Shown here: positions 34,713-47,589 of the stretch, in pieces
Numbering within the stretch: the first letter of the stretch is position 1
Layout: each line of letters opens with the position of its first letter
Source: Cryptomeria japonica
Lineage: Eukaryota; Streptophyta; Pinopsida; Cupressales; Cupressaceae
DNA length: 64,000 bases
Direction: 5' to 3'
Assembly (NCBI RefSeq): GCF_030272615.1
Contig: NC_081415.1
Location: 366,613,667 to 366,677,666 of the forward strand
Translations under genes and position numbers: made by a program
Notes under the pieces: generated by a model
Seen by the model: the letters and a program-made list of their open reading frames with translations, nothing else
Databases searched by the model: none
Told to the model about the DNA's origin: nothing

Positions 34713-36086
34713 ATGGTGACCAATGCAAAATTGGCCAAGAAGATTGAAGACCAAGAAGAGTAAAATAGGGCACTTAGAGAAAGATTAGATCAACTAGCAA
34801 TGAAACTAGCTGAAGTAGATGTCAAAACTGAAGAAGTCTGTGATAAGGTTGGAGATCAGGGTAAAATGATGGCTATAGAGGATGAAGTCCCCATGCCCGA
34901 CCCTGTCATTGAGCAAGAACCATTCTTGAAAGCCTTGAGAGCTATGAGTGGTAAAACCTTAGAGGGAGTGGCTCTTTTTAGTGGGAAGATGGATCCAGAT
35001 GCTCTAATAGAGTGGATTGAGGGTCTAGAAAACCATTTTGAATGTGATGGGATAACTGAAGCACAGAGGGTTAAGGTGGCCAAATCAAGGTTGAGAGGGT
35101 TAGCCTTAACATGGTGGAAATTCATCCAAGAGGAAAGGGTGAAAGGAGGTAAGCAACCAATAGCCACCTGGAAAGCAATGGTAGCCAAAATCAAAGAAAC
35201 CTACCTTCCTGAAGACTATAAAATACTTCACCGAAAAAGACAAAATTTGAGACAAAAAGACCTAGATGTCAGTAGCTACAGTGAAGAGTTTTAGAAACTA
35301 TGCATGAGATCTAGAGTAGTGGAGGATGAGAGCATAAAAGTGGCAAGGTACTTGAATGGGTTAAGATGGAACATCTAGGAAGAGATGAGCTTGTTATGCC
35401 CACAAACAGTCCACAAGTGTTATCAATTGGCACTTAATGTGGAAGAGAAAGGTAGGAGAAAGCAAGAGAAAAACAATAAAGGAAGAGGTAGGGGAAGAGA
35501 TGGTAGAGGCCATAGAGGAAGTTTTGGGGGAAGGAGCATAGATCAATGATCCCAGGGAGAGTCTAAACTTCTAGAGAAAAGTGGGGATTCTCAGAGCAAA
35601 CCCAACTATAGGGGTAGGGGATCAAGCAACCCGAGTAGGGGTAGATCTAATGGACCAGGGAGAGGGTCCTACTTCTCAACCATGAAGTGCTATAACTGCC
35701 AAAAGTTGAGCCACCCTGCCTATAGATGCCCAGAGAAGCCTAGTTCATCCTATGGTGGTGAAAAGAGGCTAAACTATGTTCAGGAAGATGGAGGTAATAC
35801 CAGAACTTCAGCATTGATCCACCTAGCTTTAGAAGATGGTGAGAGTTTGATGATCAAAAGAGTGTTAATGAAGAAGCCACATAGTATAGAGGCCTCACAG
35901 AGAAGAGCATTGTTCAGGATTAAGTGTAAAATCATGGGAAAGGTGTGTAAGGTGATCATAGATTCAGGATCCACAGATAACATCATTTCAGAGGAAGCAG
36001 TAAGCAAATTGAAACTACCTAGGATACAACACAAGGAACCATACAAGGTCACATGGTTAAATAAGACAACATGTGTTAGTAAATGA
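34713..36086 (+). pseudogene. Gypsy-2 Gag and protease
   Basis: Starts at ATG 34713 (MVTNAKLAKKIEDQEE), with a TAA at codon 17. The Gag core includes LFSGKMDPDALIEWIEGLE and LALTWWKFIQEERVKGG. A Gly/Arg-rich linker is followed by a zinc knuckle CYNCQKLSHPAYRCP (CX2CX4HX4C) near 35690. The aspartic protease active site IIDSGSTDNII lies near 35955-35990. Stops at 35292 (after SEEF), 35378 and 35546 fall at positions that are glutamine or arginine in relatives. The frame shifts at about 36086 and resumes with a LLLGRPW block near 36165. Confidence 0.88.
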
Positions 36087-37804
36087 GCAAGCCTGGGTAG
36101 ATTTCCACATATGTGGATATGTAGATAGGATCCTATGTGACATCCTTCCTATGGATGCTTGCCACTTGTTGTTGGGTAGACCATGGTAGTTTGACCGAAA
36201 AGCACAACATGATGGGGAAAGAAAATCCTACTCATTTCAGAAAAATGGAGAAACCTATCAAATTCAATCCCTCATTGAAGAAGGAGAGAGCAGCAACAAA
36301 GTACCTAACATCTTGTTAGTGAATGAGAAAGAGTTCATAAAAACACTAGAAGAGGGTGAAGGAGTGGGATTTGCACTCATAGTGAAACCCAAGGAAGAAA
36401 AGGTAGAAAAGAAAGTTGAGATACCATATGAGGTGCAGCAAATCCTTGAAAACTTCAAACAAATAATTAGTGATGGTACACCTGCAGCCTTACCACCTTC
36501 TAGAGCCATTAGCCATCAAATTGACTTCATACCTGGAGCCTCTTTGCCCAATAAGGCAGCCTACAAGATGAACCCTGAACAAAACAAAGAGGTAGCAAGA
36601 CAAATACAAGAACTCTTAGACCAAGGGCTGATTAGGAAAAGCATTAGTCCTTGTGCAGTACCTACAGTGGTCGCACCTAAGAAGGGTGGAACATGGAGGC
36701 TTTGTACAGATTTCAGAGCCATAAACAAGATCACCATCAAATACAGATTTCCCATACCCAGGATAGAGGACTTAATGGATTGTTTGGGGGATGCATAGTA
36801 TTTCAGCAAGATTGATTTGAAGAGTGGTTACCATTAGATAAGAATCAAAGAGGGGGATGAATGGAAGACAGCTTTCAAACTAAATGAGGGTATCTATGAG
36901 TGGCTTGTCATGCCTTTTGGACTCTCTAATGCTCCCAGCACATTCATGAGACTCATGAATGAAGTTTTACATGATTTCATTGGCAAGTTTGTTGTTGTGT
37001 ATTTAGATGATATTCTTATTTTCAGTAAGACTAAGGAAGAGCATTTGAAGCATTTAGCTATTGTTTTGAGATAGTTATCTGATGAACAGCTAACCATTAA
37101 TCTAGAAAAATGTGATTTCTTGAAGCAAGAATTAGTCTATCTTGGTTTTGTTGTATCAGGAGGCAATCTGAAAATAGATCAATCTAAAGTTGTAGCAATA
37201 ACTAGTTGGCCAACTCCTAGGACAGCCAGTGATGTCAAAAGCTTCCATGGTTTGGCACAGTTTTACAGAAAGTTCATCAGGGGGTTTAGTGAGATTTGTG
37301 CTCTAATGTTAGACACCATCAAAGGGGGTGTAAAGTTAAAATTTCAATGGACAAGTGAAGCCAATAAGGGGTTTGAATTATTGAAAACTAAAGTAGCTAC
37401 TCAACCAGTGCTCATTTTACCTAGTTTTGACAAACTTTTTACTATTGAATGTGATGCTAGTAATATTTCTATAGGAGCTGTTTTAAGTCAAGAAAATAGA
37501 CCAGTTGCATTCTATAGTGAGAAGTTGAATGATGCAAAGAAAAAGTACTCTTCCTATGATTTAGAACTTTATGCATTAGTACAAGCACTTAGGAAATGGA
37601 GACACTATCTTCTTCCTAAGGAATTTGTTGTATACACAGATAATCAGGCACTCGGTTTCTTAAACTCACAGGATAAACTGAATCATAGGATGTTAAATGG
37701 GTAGAATACTTGCAAGCTTACACTTTTACTCTTAAGCATAATAAGGTTCAGTTAAATAAAGTAGCAGATGCTTTGAGTAGAAGGTTGTTAACGATTCATG
37801 AGAT
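36087..37804 (+). pseudogene. Gypsy-2 reverse transcriptase and RNase H
   Basis: RT blocks in order: LLDQGLIRKSISPCAVP, WRLCTDFRAINKIT, a SKIDLKSGYH block with stops either side (36798, 36837), [13 protein letters not shown] and the catalytic [12 protein letters not shown] near 37000. A connection region with [14 protein letters not shown] follows. RNase H shows [28 protein letters not shown] and [13 protein letters not shown] frameshift at about 37700 leads into [11 protein letters not shown] and ADALSRR. These copy the RNA genome to DNA and remove the RNA. The broken frames rule out function. Confidence 0.92.
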
Positions 37805-39294
37805 TCAAGTTTAGAGCATTGGTATTAAAAGTTTCAAAGACATGTACCCTACTAATGATGATTTTACTGAAGCTTATAAAGTTTGTCAAGATTTTGAGAA
37901 TAATTTCCATGGTGCATATGCTGATTTCACTTTGCAAGATGGTTTATTAATCAGGGGAGGATAGTTGTGTGTTCCAAAAGGTTCTATGAGAGAGAACCTC
38001 ATTCAAGAGAAGCACAATGGGTGCTTAAGTGGACATTTTGGTCTCAACAAGACCTTAGAGTTGGTTCAAAGGTTCTATTATTGGCCTAAGATGCAGAAAG
38101 ACATCAGGAGGTATGTTGAGCAGTGCTTGGTATGTCAAAAAGAAAAAGGTAATTCCTCTAATGCTAGTTTATACCAGCCTCTTCCCATTCCAAATAGGCC
38201 TTGGGATTGCATTAGTATGGATTTTGTGGTAGGATTACCTAGAACTCAAGCAAGATTTGATAGCATATTTGTAGTAGTTAACAGATTTAGCAAAATGGCT
38301 CACTTTATTCCTAGTAAGACAACACATGATGCAAGTCATATTGCTTATTTGTTTTGCAAAGAAGTTGTTAGAATTCATGGTTTGCCTACTAGCATTGTTT
38401 CAAATAGGGATGTTAAGTTTCTTGGTCACTTCTGGAAGACACTGTGGAAGAGATTGGGTACTAATCTCTCTTTTGGTTCAGCTTATCATCCACAAACTGA
38501 TGGCCAAACCAAAGTTGTGAACAGGTCTCTTGGAAACATGCTTAGGTGCTTGATAAAGGAATATGGGTAGAGTTGGGATCAGCTCATTCATCAAGCAGAA
38601 TATGCCTATAATGAAAGTGTTAACCGGTCTACAAGTAAAAGTCCATTTGAAGTTGTTTATGGTGTGCATCCAAGGGGTATAATGGAGTTGAGGGATATCA
38701 CTAACTTGTAGCATAAGAGTGGAACAATAGATGACATGGCTCAATCCATGAAGGAGGTTAATGAGCAAGTGAGACAAGCTCTCCAAGATACCTCTCAAAA
38801 TGTCAAGGCAAAAGTGGATGCTACAAAGAGAGATGTTCAGTTTTTCATAGGTGATTATGTGATGGTTCATTTGAATAAGGAAAGGCTACAAAAGGGAGTT
38901 ACAAGAAAACTTTAGATGAGGAGGATAGGCCCTTGCAAGATCTTGGCTAAGTATGGGTCTAATGCTCACAAAGTTGATTTGCCTACTAATGTTTCTTTGT
39001 CCCCCATTTTTAATGTTGCAGATCTGATTACTTTTAAAGGGTAGCCACCTGAGGAGATTCAAAGAGTTTCAAATGTTTCCAAATCCCTTTCTGATCTATC
39101 TCTCCCTTCTCTTTCTTTTCCCCAAGCAGAACAGGTTCTAGACTCCAGAATTCTCAAAAAGACAAGGAACCACACCTACATGGAGCATCTCATCAAATGG
39201 AAGGATCAGCCTATCTCAAAGGCCACATGGATGCCTAAAGCTAACTTTCAGAAAGTTGGCATACCTTCCTCTTTGCTACCTCAAGGAGTCACGT
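37805..39294 (+). pseudogene. Gypsy-2 integrase with C-terminal chromodomain
   Basis: Zinc-binding part: KHNGCLSGHFG and CLVCQK (HHCC). Core: SMDFVVGLP keeps the first Asp. The second catalytic Asp is changed in VSNRDVKF (usual SDRD) and the Glu is changed in DGQTKVVNR (usual DGQTE). Both are G-to-A changes, so catalysis would be lost even without the stops at 38568, 38708, 38914 and 39042. The C-terminus, EQVLDSRILKKT to LIKWKDQPISKATWMP near 39130-39235, is a chromodomain. In chromoviruses this directs insertion to modified chromatin. Confidence 0.9.
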
Positions 39295-39318
39295 GACTTC
39301 TTTGTTTTGGGGGGAGTA

Positions 39319-41468
39319 TGGTGCAGGAGCACCTAGTTGAGTAAAACTCCCATTTTTGAGTATTTAATGATTTTATGTTTGTAATGTCTTGTGTTGGGTT
39401 TTTAATGTTGTTTTATGTTTATTTGTCTCATGTTTAGTGGTTTTGATCTCTTTTTGGGCTCTAGAGATCAAGTTTTGCCCTTCAGCCTTTGCGATGACAA
39501 TTTTTGGCAAAAAAGTGCAAAATTGCTAAAAAGGTCTTCTAATGCTTTCAAAAGCATTGAAACATGTTTGATAAGTGTTTTTAGGCATGTCTAAGTTGAT
39601 TAGACAAGTTGATGAGGCTAGATTGTCAGAAATGCCTTTTTGAGCAAGAAATGTTGTCATTTGGCTCAAAAAGTTGTCAAAGTTGTCATTTTTGTGTTTT
39701 TCTTGCAAAACGTGGTTGTGGAAGCCTCTTGTCCGTACTGAGCTTGATAAAAAAATTATTGGACTATAAAAGCACCTCTCTTTTCTTTGAAGAAGGTTGG
39801 TGATTGTTTAAACAAGAGTTTCTTCAATAAAATCATGAGATAATGGCTTTATGACTGGTTTTTGTATCTTTTAGTGCAATGATATGTACTGTAGCTTCTT
39901 AATCCATACTGTACCTTTGGGAAAGTGTGCATAGTATTTGTATAATTTTCTCTAGTTGATTTTTGCATTGGTTTCTTCTGGAAGTTTGATTGTACAAAAT
40001 TATTTCCAAACTCTGTGCTCACTGCCCTGTCAAGGGTTTGAAGTTCCAAAATGACTCCACTTGACTAATACATTCTTGGGATCCCACAATATGGATTCAT
40101 TTAAGTTTTAACTCATGTATATATTGTACATATGCTTTGTTTTAATCCAAAATGATGGTTGGAAGAAGGATTTGAGTGAATACTAGGCAAGTATTGATTA
40201 ATCGGCTAGTAGTGTGTTTAAAACTCAAGATTTGCACCCAAAGTCCATTTTGGAGTGAACAAATACATGAGGTAGAGGTCTAGACATATGTTCAATGGTG
40301 TGTAGGATCACATTTTCTCATTGGTTTAGCTTGATCCTATTTAAATTTATCTTTTTGTAATCAAACAGTGAGTTCACTGTTTTTATGACTTGTATTTGAC
40401 AAAACGCTCATGGAATGCTTTAAGAGCATAATCCAAGCCTTGAATCATGAAGGGAATGTAATAGGAGGATTTTTTAATGTTTTAAGACCTCATTGAGATT
40501 CTATACAAGCTGATACTTCTTGTAAAACAGGTCCAAAAAGTGCAGCAACAGTCTGACTGGTAAAGGGCAGCAAGTTGACAGTCATAGTGACATTTCTCTC
40601 CATTTTCAGTTGCTTGCCAAGTGTTTGGCATTATGCTTGTCTTTCAGAGGCATGGGACACATGACTAAGATAGGTCAAATGACCTAAGAAGGTCTAGGCA
40701 CTTGTTTTGATGGACAACAAAGAAAACTAGGTGGACAAGCTTCAAAACCCTCCAAAACCCTACAATTAGGCCACAAATGGTGGACAGTCTTCATATTGCC
40801 CTAACAACGGCCTAAACCATGAAAATCAGTTAGTATATACCTCTAAACCATCAACCAAATCAATTTTGTTGGAGGAGAATCCCATCATTGGGCAGGGTGA
40901 GCAAATTTAGGCCAATTAGGCGTCCACGGGCTAGTAGCCCTTTTTGACAGTTTTGACAAAATTTCAAAATCCGATTTCAAGGAGGACTTAGGGACTCATG
41001 GAATCTTATGAGATCTCTCAAAAACCATGAACTTGAGCATAAAATAGGCCTTTGGACAATGTGTAGTCCCTTTTGGAATTTTTTGACCTTTGGTTCGAGT
41101 TTGAGTAGCTAAGGGCTATGAGCCTAAAACCAAATTGTGAGCATCAAACCTTGAAGAAAACTTTGCTGCCCCTACATGTCCCTGTAGAAGACTCCTAATG
41201 CATACTGAAACAATGTGTTGAATGCCAAGGGAACAGGGTTTGAGTATGAGTAGTTGGGTGGAGTGAGCAATTGAAGTAGAGCATGGGTGTGAGCCATCAC
41301 CAAGGAGAGGAGGTTGTTGGTGGAGACTTGTAGAGAGACCTATCAAGTGTAACCAAACTTGTCATTACAAACATCAGGAGTAGACACAAATAACACTTCT
41401 TGTTTCCTATTATTGGCCTTTCAGTCAAATTGGCCCTTTTGAGCACTTTCCTAGTAATCTCCCTATCA
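39319..41468 (+). repeat. Gypsy-2 right LTR
   Basis: Preceded by the polypurine tract GGGGGGAGTA. TATA-like CTATAAA lies at 39764-39772. A likely poly(A) signal CAATAAAATC lies about 60 bp later, in the part missing from the left LTR. It ends CCCTATCA and is followed by the target copy ATTTT. Confidence 0.9.
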
Positions 41469-41523
41469 ATTTTTTAGTATGTCGGATACTACATGTGTTG
41501 ACATCAATGCCAAAGGGGGAGAT

Positions 41524-43895
41524 TGTTGGTATTGTGTTGTCATTGATGTCAACCAATATAAGATGACCACTGGTAGATGAGATGTATGTGCAACTCTGCA
41601 ATGAAGGAGTACAGGATGTGATATCTTGGATATCACCTTGTGTTGCAAAATACCAGTAAACATAAGGAAGATGACCTCAGAAGTCACCAAAACACAAGTT
41701 AGTGTGTGACTTGTGTGATGAGATAGAGAGGTGTTTGAGTGGTTGTTTGTGATGAAGAGGCAGAATTTTATCTAAATCACATCAACACTGGAAGAGAAGA
41801 ATGAACTGGTGTGTTGTGAGGTTGCAGAACTACAGGACCCTCATCGGTTGAAGATGCATTCATCATGAGAAGCAATGACTAAATAGTGAGTGTGTCCACA
41901 CCGGATCACATGTGCCTGTTTGAAGATATGTTGCACAAATAGGGAACCCACATGAGTAGATGACAAGGTGTTACTCCACCAAGTAAGTGGGGCTTATCTC
42001 CAATATGTATTGAGGCATTATAGTTTGGTGAGATAAGAGTGAAGAGGTAAAAGAAAGAACTTGAAGGATCACACTAGATCCATCAGTGAATTGAGGGAAT
42101 GTCTTAAGTGCATGAGATCAGGGTTATGCACTGGACCGATAGAGAAGGCATGCTGAATAAGAGTGATATGTTTGTCATTCAGACAAACCGGCTGAGCAGA
42201 TATAGTTAAAGGAGAATGGTCTAACCAATGAAGGAGTCTAGTAAAGGTTGATGACTGGTGTCATCAAGAGTGATAATCGATATGTAATCCCACTGGTAAT
42301 ATGAGCAAGGTGCAGCTGTAGATGACTCTCCACCTTGGGGAAATGAGAAAATGATCTTTCTCAAAGAAAGACATGTCTGACGACTGGTCAATTTGTTCCA
42401 CCCATAGTTCAATAGAATGTAGACATGATGAGGTTACTGGTACAGTGTGTGATACCATCAGGGTTAGCAAACCAATAGGAAAGAGGAACCAGTTGAGTGG
42501 TTGGTCGATGATTCTATCTGGACCAACATGAAGTGCCAAGCTAGCAGTTAGTCAATATGGATGCCACATGGAGTCAACATGGCAAACATGTGTGTGGATA
42601 AAAGATGGAATGTACATCGACATGGTTGTTGCAGGGTTGGTCGACTTTAATGAGAAGTCACTCAAATCACAGGACATGTTGCAGAGCTATTGCAGGGGTT
42701 TGAGGCTCGAGGTCTGGAAGACAACTACAAGTCAGCTAAGAGTGATTGAGAAGATCGAGGCAATAGAGGAAACAACATGACAGTTCTTTCATCATTGACC
42801 AAGGGATCAACTATTAGGGTAAAAAACAAGTTGCCAGAGATGGAAGGCGTAATCCAGGAGATGCGAATATGGTAGAGTTGTGCAATTAGATGTCAGAAAG
42901 ATCAGATCATCCAAGATTTAATTGGATTTGGTTTGCCTCGAGGATGGTGAGGAAACCCTAACCGCCTAGATTTTGAATTGGTTTTTGGAGGTAAAATCTG
43001 GCTATAAGTGTGGGGCCGAAGAGAATGTTTGGTATTGTTGAGAAGAAGAATATATGGCTATTGCAAAGTGGAAAGCTTCTACAAGTAAGAGAAAATCAGC
43101 GAAGTGCTCAACGAGCATCTGTGAAGAAAGTAGGAGTGAGAGAGAACCTAGTTGAAGCATTCAACTGGTTGGAGAGAAGAACTGGTAGCGTTCATACCAG
43201 TAGAGTAGATGGGAAAGAGGTTGCAGAGAAGATAGACAGAGAACCAACAGAGAATAGAATCGGTTAAGAGCAGAGCAGTGAGGAGGAGATTCAGTGAGAG
43301 CAATATAGAAGAGAGATAAACTGATAGGACTTACCAGTAGAGAAGAAGTAGCTGAAGAGCAGCAGAGAAGTGAGTTGGTGAAGTAGAGAAGATATCTCAC
43401 TGACAGAGTAAGATATATAATGGTTGCAAGATTCACTTGTAACAAGATAACCACTTATGTATTTGATGCTTACATTGTGAACACTAAGTTGTAGCTCATT
43501 GAAGGGGTTGGTGCTCCTTTGGGTTGTAGCCCATAAATCAGGTAGGGGTTGTAGCTCCTTGGGTTGGTTCCCTAAAGTCAGGGGTTGGTGCTCTTTGGGT
43601 TGGTGCCCTAAACTTTGTAACTATTTTTTATTGTGAGGTTGGATTGGAGCAGTAGACTCCAACAACATTTATCACCAAGGTTTTTCCCATGTTGGGTTTT
43701 CCTCATATATGCTTGTGTTATGTGATGTCCCCTTGTGAGTGTGCTTGCATTTAAGTTAGTCTCCTCCCTAACTAGTAAGTTTGCATTAAGTTAAATCTAG
43801 GAACCGGTATGCTCAGAAAGGACTGCAAAAGAGAAAGAGATTTGAGAACCATTGATTCATCCCCTCCCCCTCTCAGTGGTGCATTGTGTCTAACA
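41524..43895 (+). repeat. Copia-2 right LTR
   Basis: 2.37 kb. TATA-like ATATATAA lies at 43413-43420. It follows the polypurine tract at 41511-41523 and a 50-bp remnant of the copia-2 internal region right of gypsy-2. Confidence 0.88.
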
Positions 43896-46025
43896 GTACA
43901 TCCTAGACAAGGACAAAGCCAAAAATATATTGTAAAAGGATCATTTGATGTTACCAAGGAGATGGAGAGGACTGCAACAACTATGTCATTAATGGAAGTG
44001 TTGAGATATTGACCCGAATAGAAGAAGGCTCTTCTCAAGAAATTAGAATAGTTGGAATCTTAGAGAAGTGAGGTCAAGATGGCTGACTTGAATGAGGTCA
44101 ATGCTAATATTAGTAATGATGCCATCAAAAACCCTCCATTCCTACTTAGTCTAAAGATATGCGAAAATAATCTACATAACTATTTGGTAGATTCAGGCGC
44201 TTCTAGAAATATAATGCCTCATTCCATATTTTAGAAGCTTGGTCTTAACCCGGTGCATGCAAACAACAAGGTGGTACAATTAGACAAGACCGAGGTTAAT
44301 GTGGTTGGGGAGTTGAAAGATGTGTATATTCAATTGGGTGTTGACCCGTGTATATCCTGTTAAATTGACATCCAAGTAGTTGATATTCCAAAAGTATATG
44401 GGATGCTTCTCAATAGAGATTGGGCAAAGACTTTGGGAGGTTACTTTTTAACTTGTTTTACATATTTATGGCTTCTATGGAAGGGTGTAAGTAACCAAAT
44501 ACAGATCGACAGTGAACCCAAGTTGAAGAAATTGGTTACAGATTATGGGGCTCCCAATGAGGTATCATATGTTTAATTAAGTTTGGGGGTTTATAGAGAG
44601 TGAAATTCTCACCTTCTCTACACCTACAGTTCCCCAGTCCCATCAAGTTGATGCGGTAGAGCATATAGGGAGGATTAAGGATTTCATTACAAGGATAAAA
44701 CAAGGGATGTGCTTGTTAGGAGATGACATTAGAGTACAAGATTTATTGCTCCCATAATGGTGTAGGGTACATCATTAGGAACACTTAGATATATCCTTCA
44801 TCCCTTGTCAAAATGAAGTTACAAAGTTGATGAGTCCAGTCCCTTGTGAAGACACTGTTTGTGATACCACGGTTGAAGAAATCAAATCGCCAAATCATGA
44901 GAGAGTAATTCTCCAAAGGGAGAAAATTACAATAGAAGCTTCCTAGCTAGAGCAATGCAAGAAGGAGGTCCTTCTAATTGAGATAGGAAAGCATGAGAAT
45001 GAGGAGACTCAACCTCCTATAGAGCTTGAAGCAGAGCAAAAATTTTCCACTATAGTTGAAATACTCTCGGAACATGTGAATGAACAACCTTAGATATAGG
45101 AAGATATCAAGCTCAAGGAGAAACAACCACTTTCAGATAGACATCTTCAATCGTTGATTGTTGAACCCAAGCTAAAAAATATAAAGAAATTGAAGGATGA
45201 AATCTAGTTTCTAAAGTTTTATGGATCCAAATCCAAACAAGGTAGTGGAGTAGGAGTTGAATTAACTAGTCCCAAAGGGGAGACCTTTCTAGCCTCCTAT
45301 CGAATCCAATTCCCTTGAACCAACAATATGACTGAATATGAAGCCTTAGTTAGGGGACTCCTCTTCGCCCATAAAAGGGAGCTAAATGCTTAAGGGTACA
45401 AGGATATTCCAAATTGGTGGTTAAGAAAATAAGGAGTCAGTATGCATGTCATTACAAAAGGCTAGCAACATATAGAAATTGAGTATGGGGATTGATTGAA
45501 GAAATTGACACTTTTGAAATCAAGTTAGTGCCCAGGAAAGGAAATGGAATGTCAAATGCATTGGTTGTTGCAACAAGTACATTGGAACCAATAAGTCAAT
45601 CTCCTTTGAAAATATTTTTGAGAGAGTTGGTTTCCACACCTGTTGTACCCGACAACATCAAGCATTTCCAAGTTTTTGAAGATGATAGACATATCCTAGA
45701 TTTCCTAGCTAATTCTAGTGATTTTGAGGAGTAGATTATTGAAGAAGATGATAGATAAGACACTGTCGATGAAGATGGTAATGAAGAAATTGTCAATCTA
45801 CCTACAAATGTAATTCCCAAAGATATGGTCACTTTAGAGTGGCTTTTTGACTCTGACCCTAGGGTAAAAGAAAGATTGACCACGGATTCAAATGCTGGAA
45901 AATATGAACCACAAAATATTGATCAAGAGGGTCAAGAGATGATAGTTTATATTGGGAAAATTTGCACTCCCACTAAGAGGGAGAAAATTATACAAATTCT
46001 GAAAGAATACATTGATGTTATAGCA
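43896..46025 (+). pseudogene. Gypsy-1 end of Gag, protease and linker to RT
   Basis: The frame broken by copia-2 resumes HPRQGQSQKYIVKGSFDVTK and MSLMEVLRY. The protease active site is LVDSGASRNIMP near 44184, followed by KLGLNPVH and VVDIPKVYGMLLNRDW, typical of retropepsin in this lineage. Between about 44450 and 46025 the text is very degraded, with a small open stretch at 45492-45734 resembling the region before RT. Confidence 0.75.
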
Positions 46026-46082
46026 TGAGGATATGAAGACCTAAAAATATTTGATACATCTATTATCACACATGTTATACCT

Positions 46083-47240
46083 TTGAAACTCAATACAAAG
46101 CCATTCAGGCAGAAACATCGACCGGCCATTTCATTGATAGAGCCCTTGATTTTTAAACAAGTTCAAAAGTTTCTTGTTGCTAGGATTATTTTCCCCGTAC
46201 ACCACTCCACTTGGGTTGCTAATCTAGTGCTAGTAAGGAAAAAGAATGGAGAGATTAGACTTTGTGTTGATTTTTGTAACCCCAATAAAGCATCACAAAA
46301 AGATAATTATCCACTGCCCTCCCTGGATGAGGTGTTACAGATCGTTAATGGTTCACAAATGATGTCATTCCTTGATGGTTATTTTGTATATAACCAATTG
46401 TTGGTGAGCCACAAAGATCGCATGAAGACAACATTCACTACAAAGTGGGGGACTTATGCATATTGTCAGATGTCATTTGGGTTGATTAATGCCAGCGTAA
46501 TATTTCAGAGAGCGATGGACACAACCTTCAAGGACTTTATTGGTAAATGCATTGTCATATATATGGATGATCTCACCATATTCTCCAAAATCAGGGAAGA
46601 TCATCTAACCACCTTCGCAATGGTCTAGAAAGATGCTAAAAGTATGGGATATCGCTTAATCCCAAAAAGTGTGTATTTGAGGTTGTTGAAGGGAAGCTCA
46701 TTGATCACATAATCTCTGAAAGAGGAATATCCATCAACCCAGACCAAGTGGAAGCATTGTTGAAATTGCAGATGCCTGGGAGTAAAAAAGAAATGAGGTC
46801 CTTCTTTGGGAAGATTAATTTTGTGAGAAAATTCATCACCGAATTTGCGGAGATAGTTAAGCCACTAAACAAAATGATGAAGAAGGATGCCAAGATTGAG
46901 TGGAGTGTTGAAGCAAAAGAGGTGTTTTCCCAAATCAAGAATTCCATTGTTGAAGCTCCCGTACTGACTAGTCTTGATTATAATCTCCCATTTTACATAT
47001 ACTCTTTTGCCTCATTGCATTCTGGTACCACTATTTTGATGCAAAAGAAAGCAGGGGATGAAAAACAATCGCATTCATGAGCTCCCCTTTCAAGAATGCT
47101 AAGGTATGGTATTCTACTCTCAAGAAGAAATCTTTCACTTTGGTAAGAGCAATTAACAAATTTAGACATTATATCTTGCAGAGCGAGATATATGCCATTG
47201 TACCTAATCAAGTAGTTAAGTCGTTGCTCATGCAATCAGA
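46083..47240 (+). pseudogene. Gypsy-1 reverse transcriptase / RNase H
   Basis: Blocks seen: NLVLVRKKNGEIRLCVDF, YPLPSLDEVLQIVNGSQMMS, FLDGYFVYNQLLV, TYAYCQMSFGLINAS and the catalytic CIVIYMDDLTIFSK near 46550-46590. A frameshift or stop after 46628 is followed by EMRSFFGKINFVRKFI and a weak RNase H start. YMDD is preserved. The RNase H proper is mostly unreadable. Confidence 0.85.
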
Positions 47241-47589
47241 GCTAGGAGAATGCTGAGGTAAATGGATGGCCATTCTATAAGAATTTAATCTAGAAATGCA
47301 TCCAATGAGGTTAGTTAGAGGCTAGGGTTTGTCTCAAGATATGGTGACTGATATCCCTCAAATCCAATGCCAACAATATACGTTACAATAATTCACTCAG
47401 GACCCATGGTACACTGATTTGGTTTTCATTTTTTTGAATAACAAGTGTCCTAAGGGGTTGACTACCACACAAAGATAATCTTTAAGGCTCAAAAGTGCTA
47501 ATTACATGATCAAAGACTCAACACATACATAAATAATTACGAAGGCATCTATCTTAGGTGTCTTGATCAGCAAGAAGCTCGTAAGATGA

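Larger units (their letters stand above)
32728..41468 (+). mobile_element. Gypsy-2: chromodomain Ty3/gypsy element (full-length, decayed)
   Basis: LTRs at 32728-34659 and 39319-41468 open TGGTGCAGGAGCACC and end CCCTATCA. The 5-bp duplication ATTTT at 32723-32727 and 41469-41473 is perfect. The primer site is at 34663 and the polypurine tract GGGGGGAGTA lies before 39319. Internal order is gag, protease, RT, RNase H, integrase, chromodomain. This order and the chromodomain identify a chromovirus. Reading frames carry about a dozen stops, mostly TAG, so it is not autonomous now. Confidence 0.93.
27457..43895 (+). mobile_element. Copia-2: gag-only copia-type LTR element, interrupted by gypsy-2
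   Basis: LTRs at 27457-29798 and 41524-43895 both begin TGTTGG(C/T)ATTGTG and end GTGTCTAACA. The primer site starts at 29801. The polypurine tract is AAAGGGGGAGAT before 41524. Flanks ATACA (27452-27456) and GTACA (43896-43900) are a 5-bp duplication with one mismatch. Without gypsy-2 the internal part is about 3 kb and contains a copia-type gag but no protease, integrase, RT or RNase H, so the element is non-autonomous. Confidence 0.88.
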
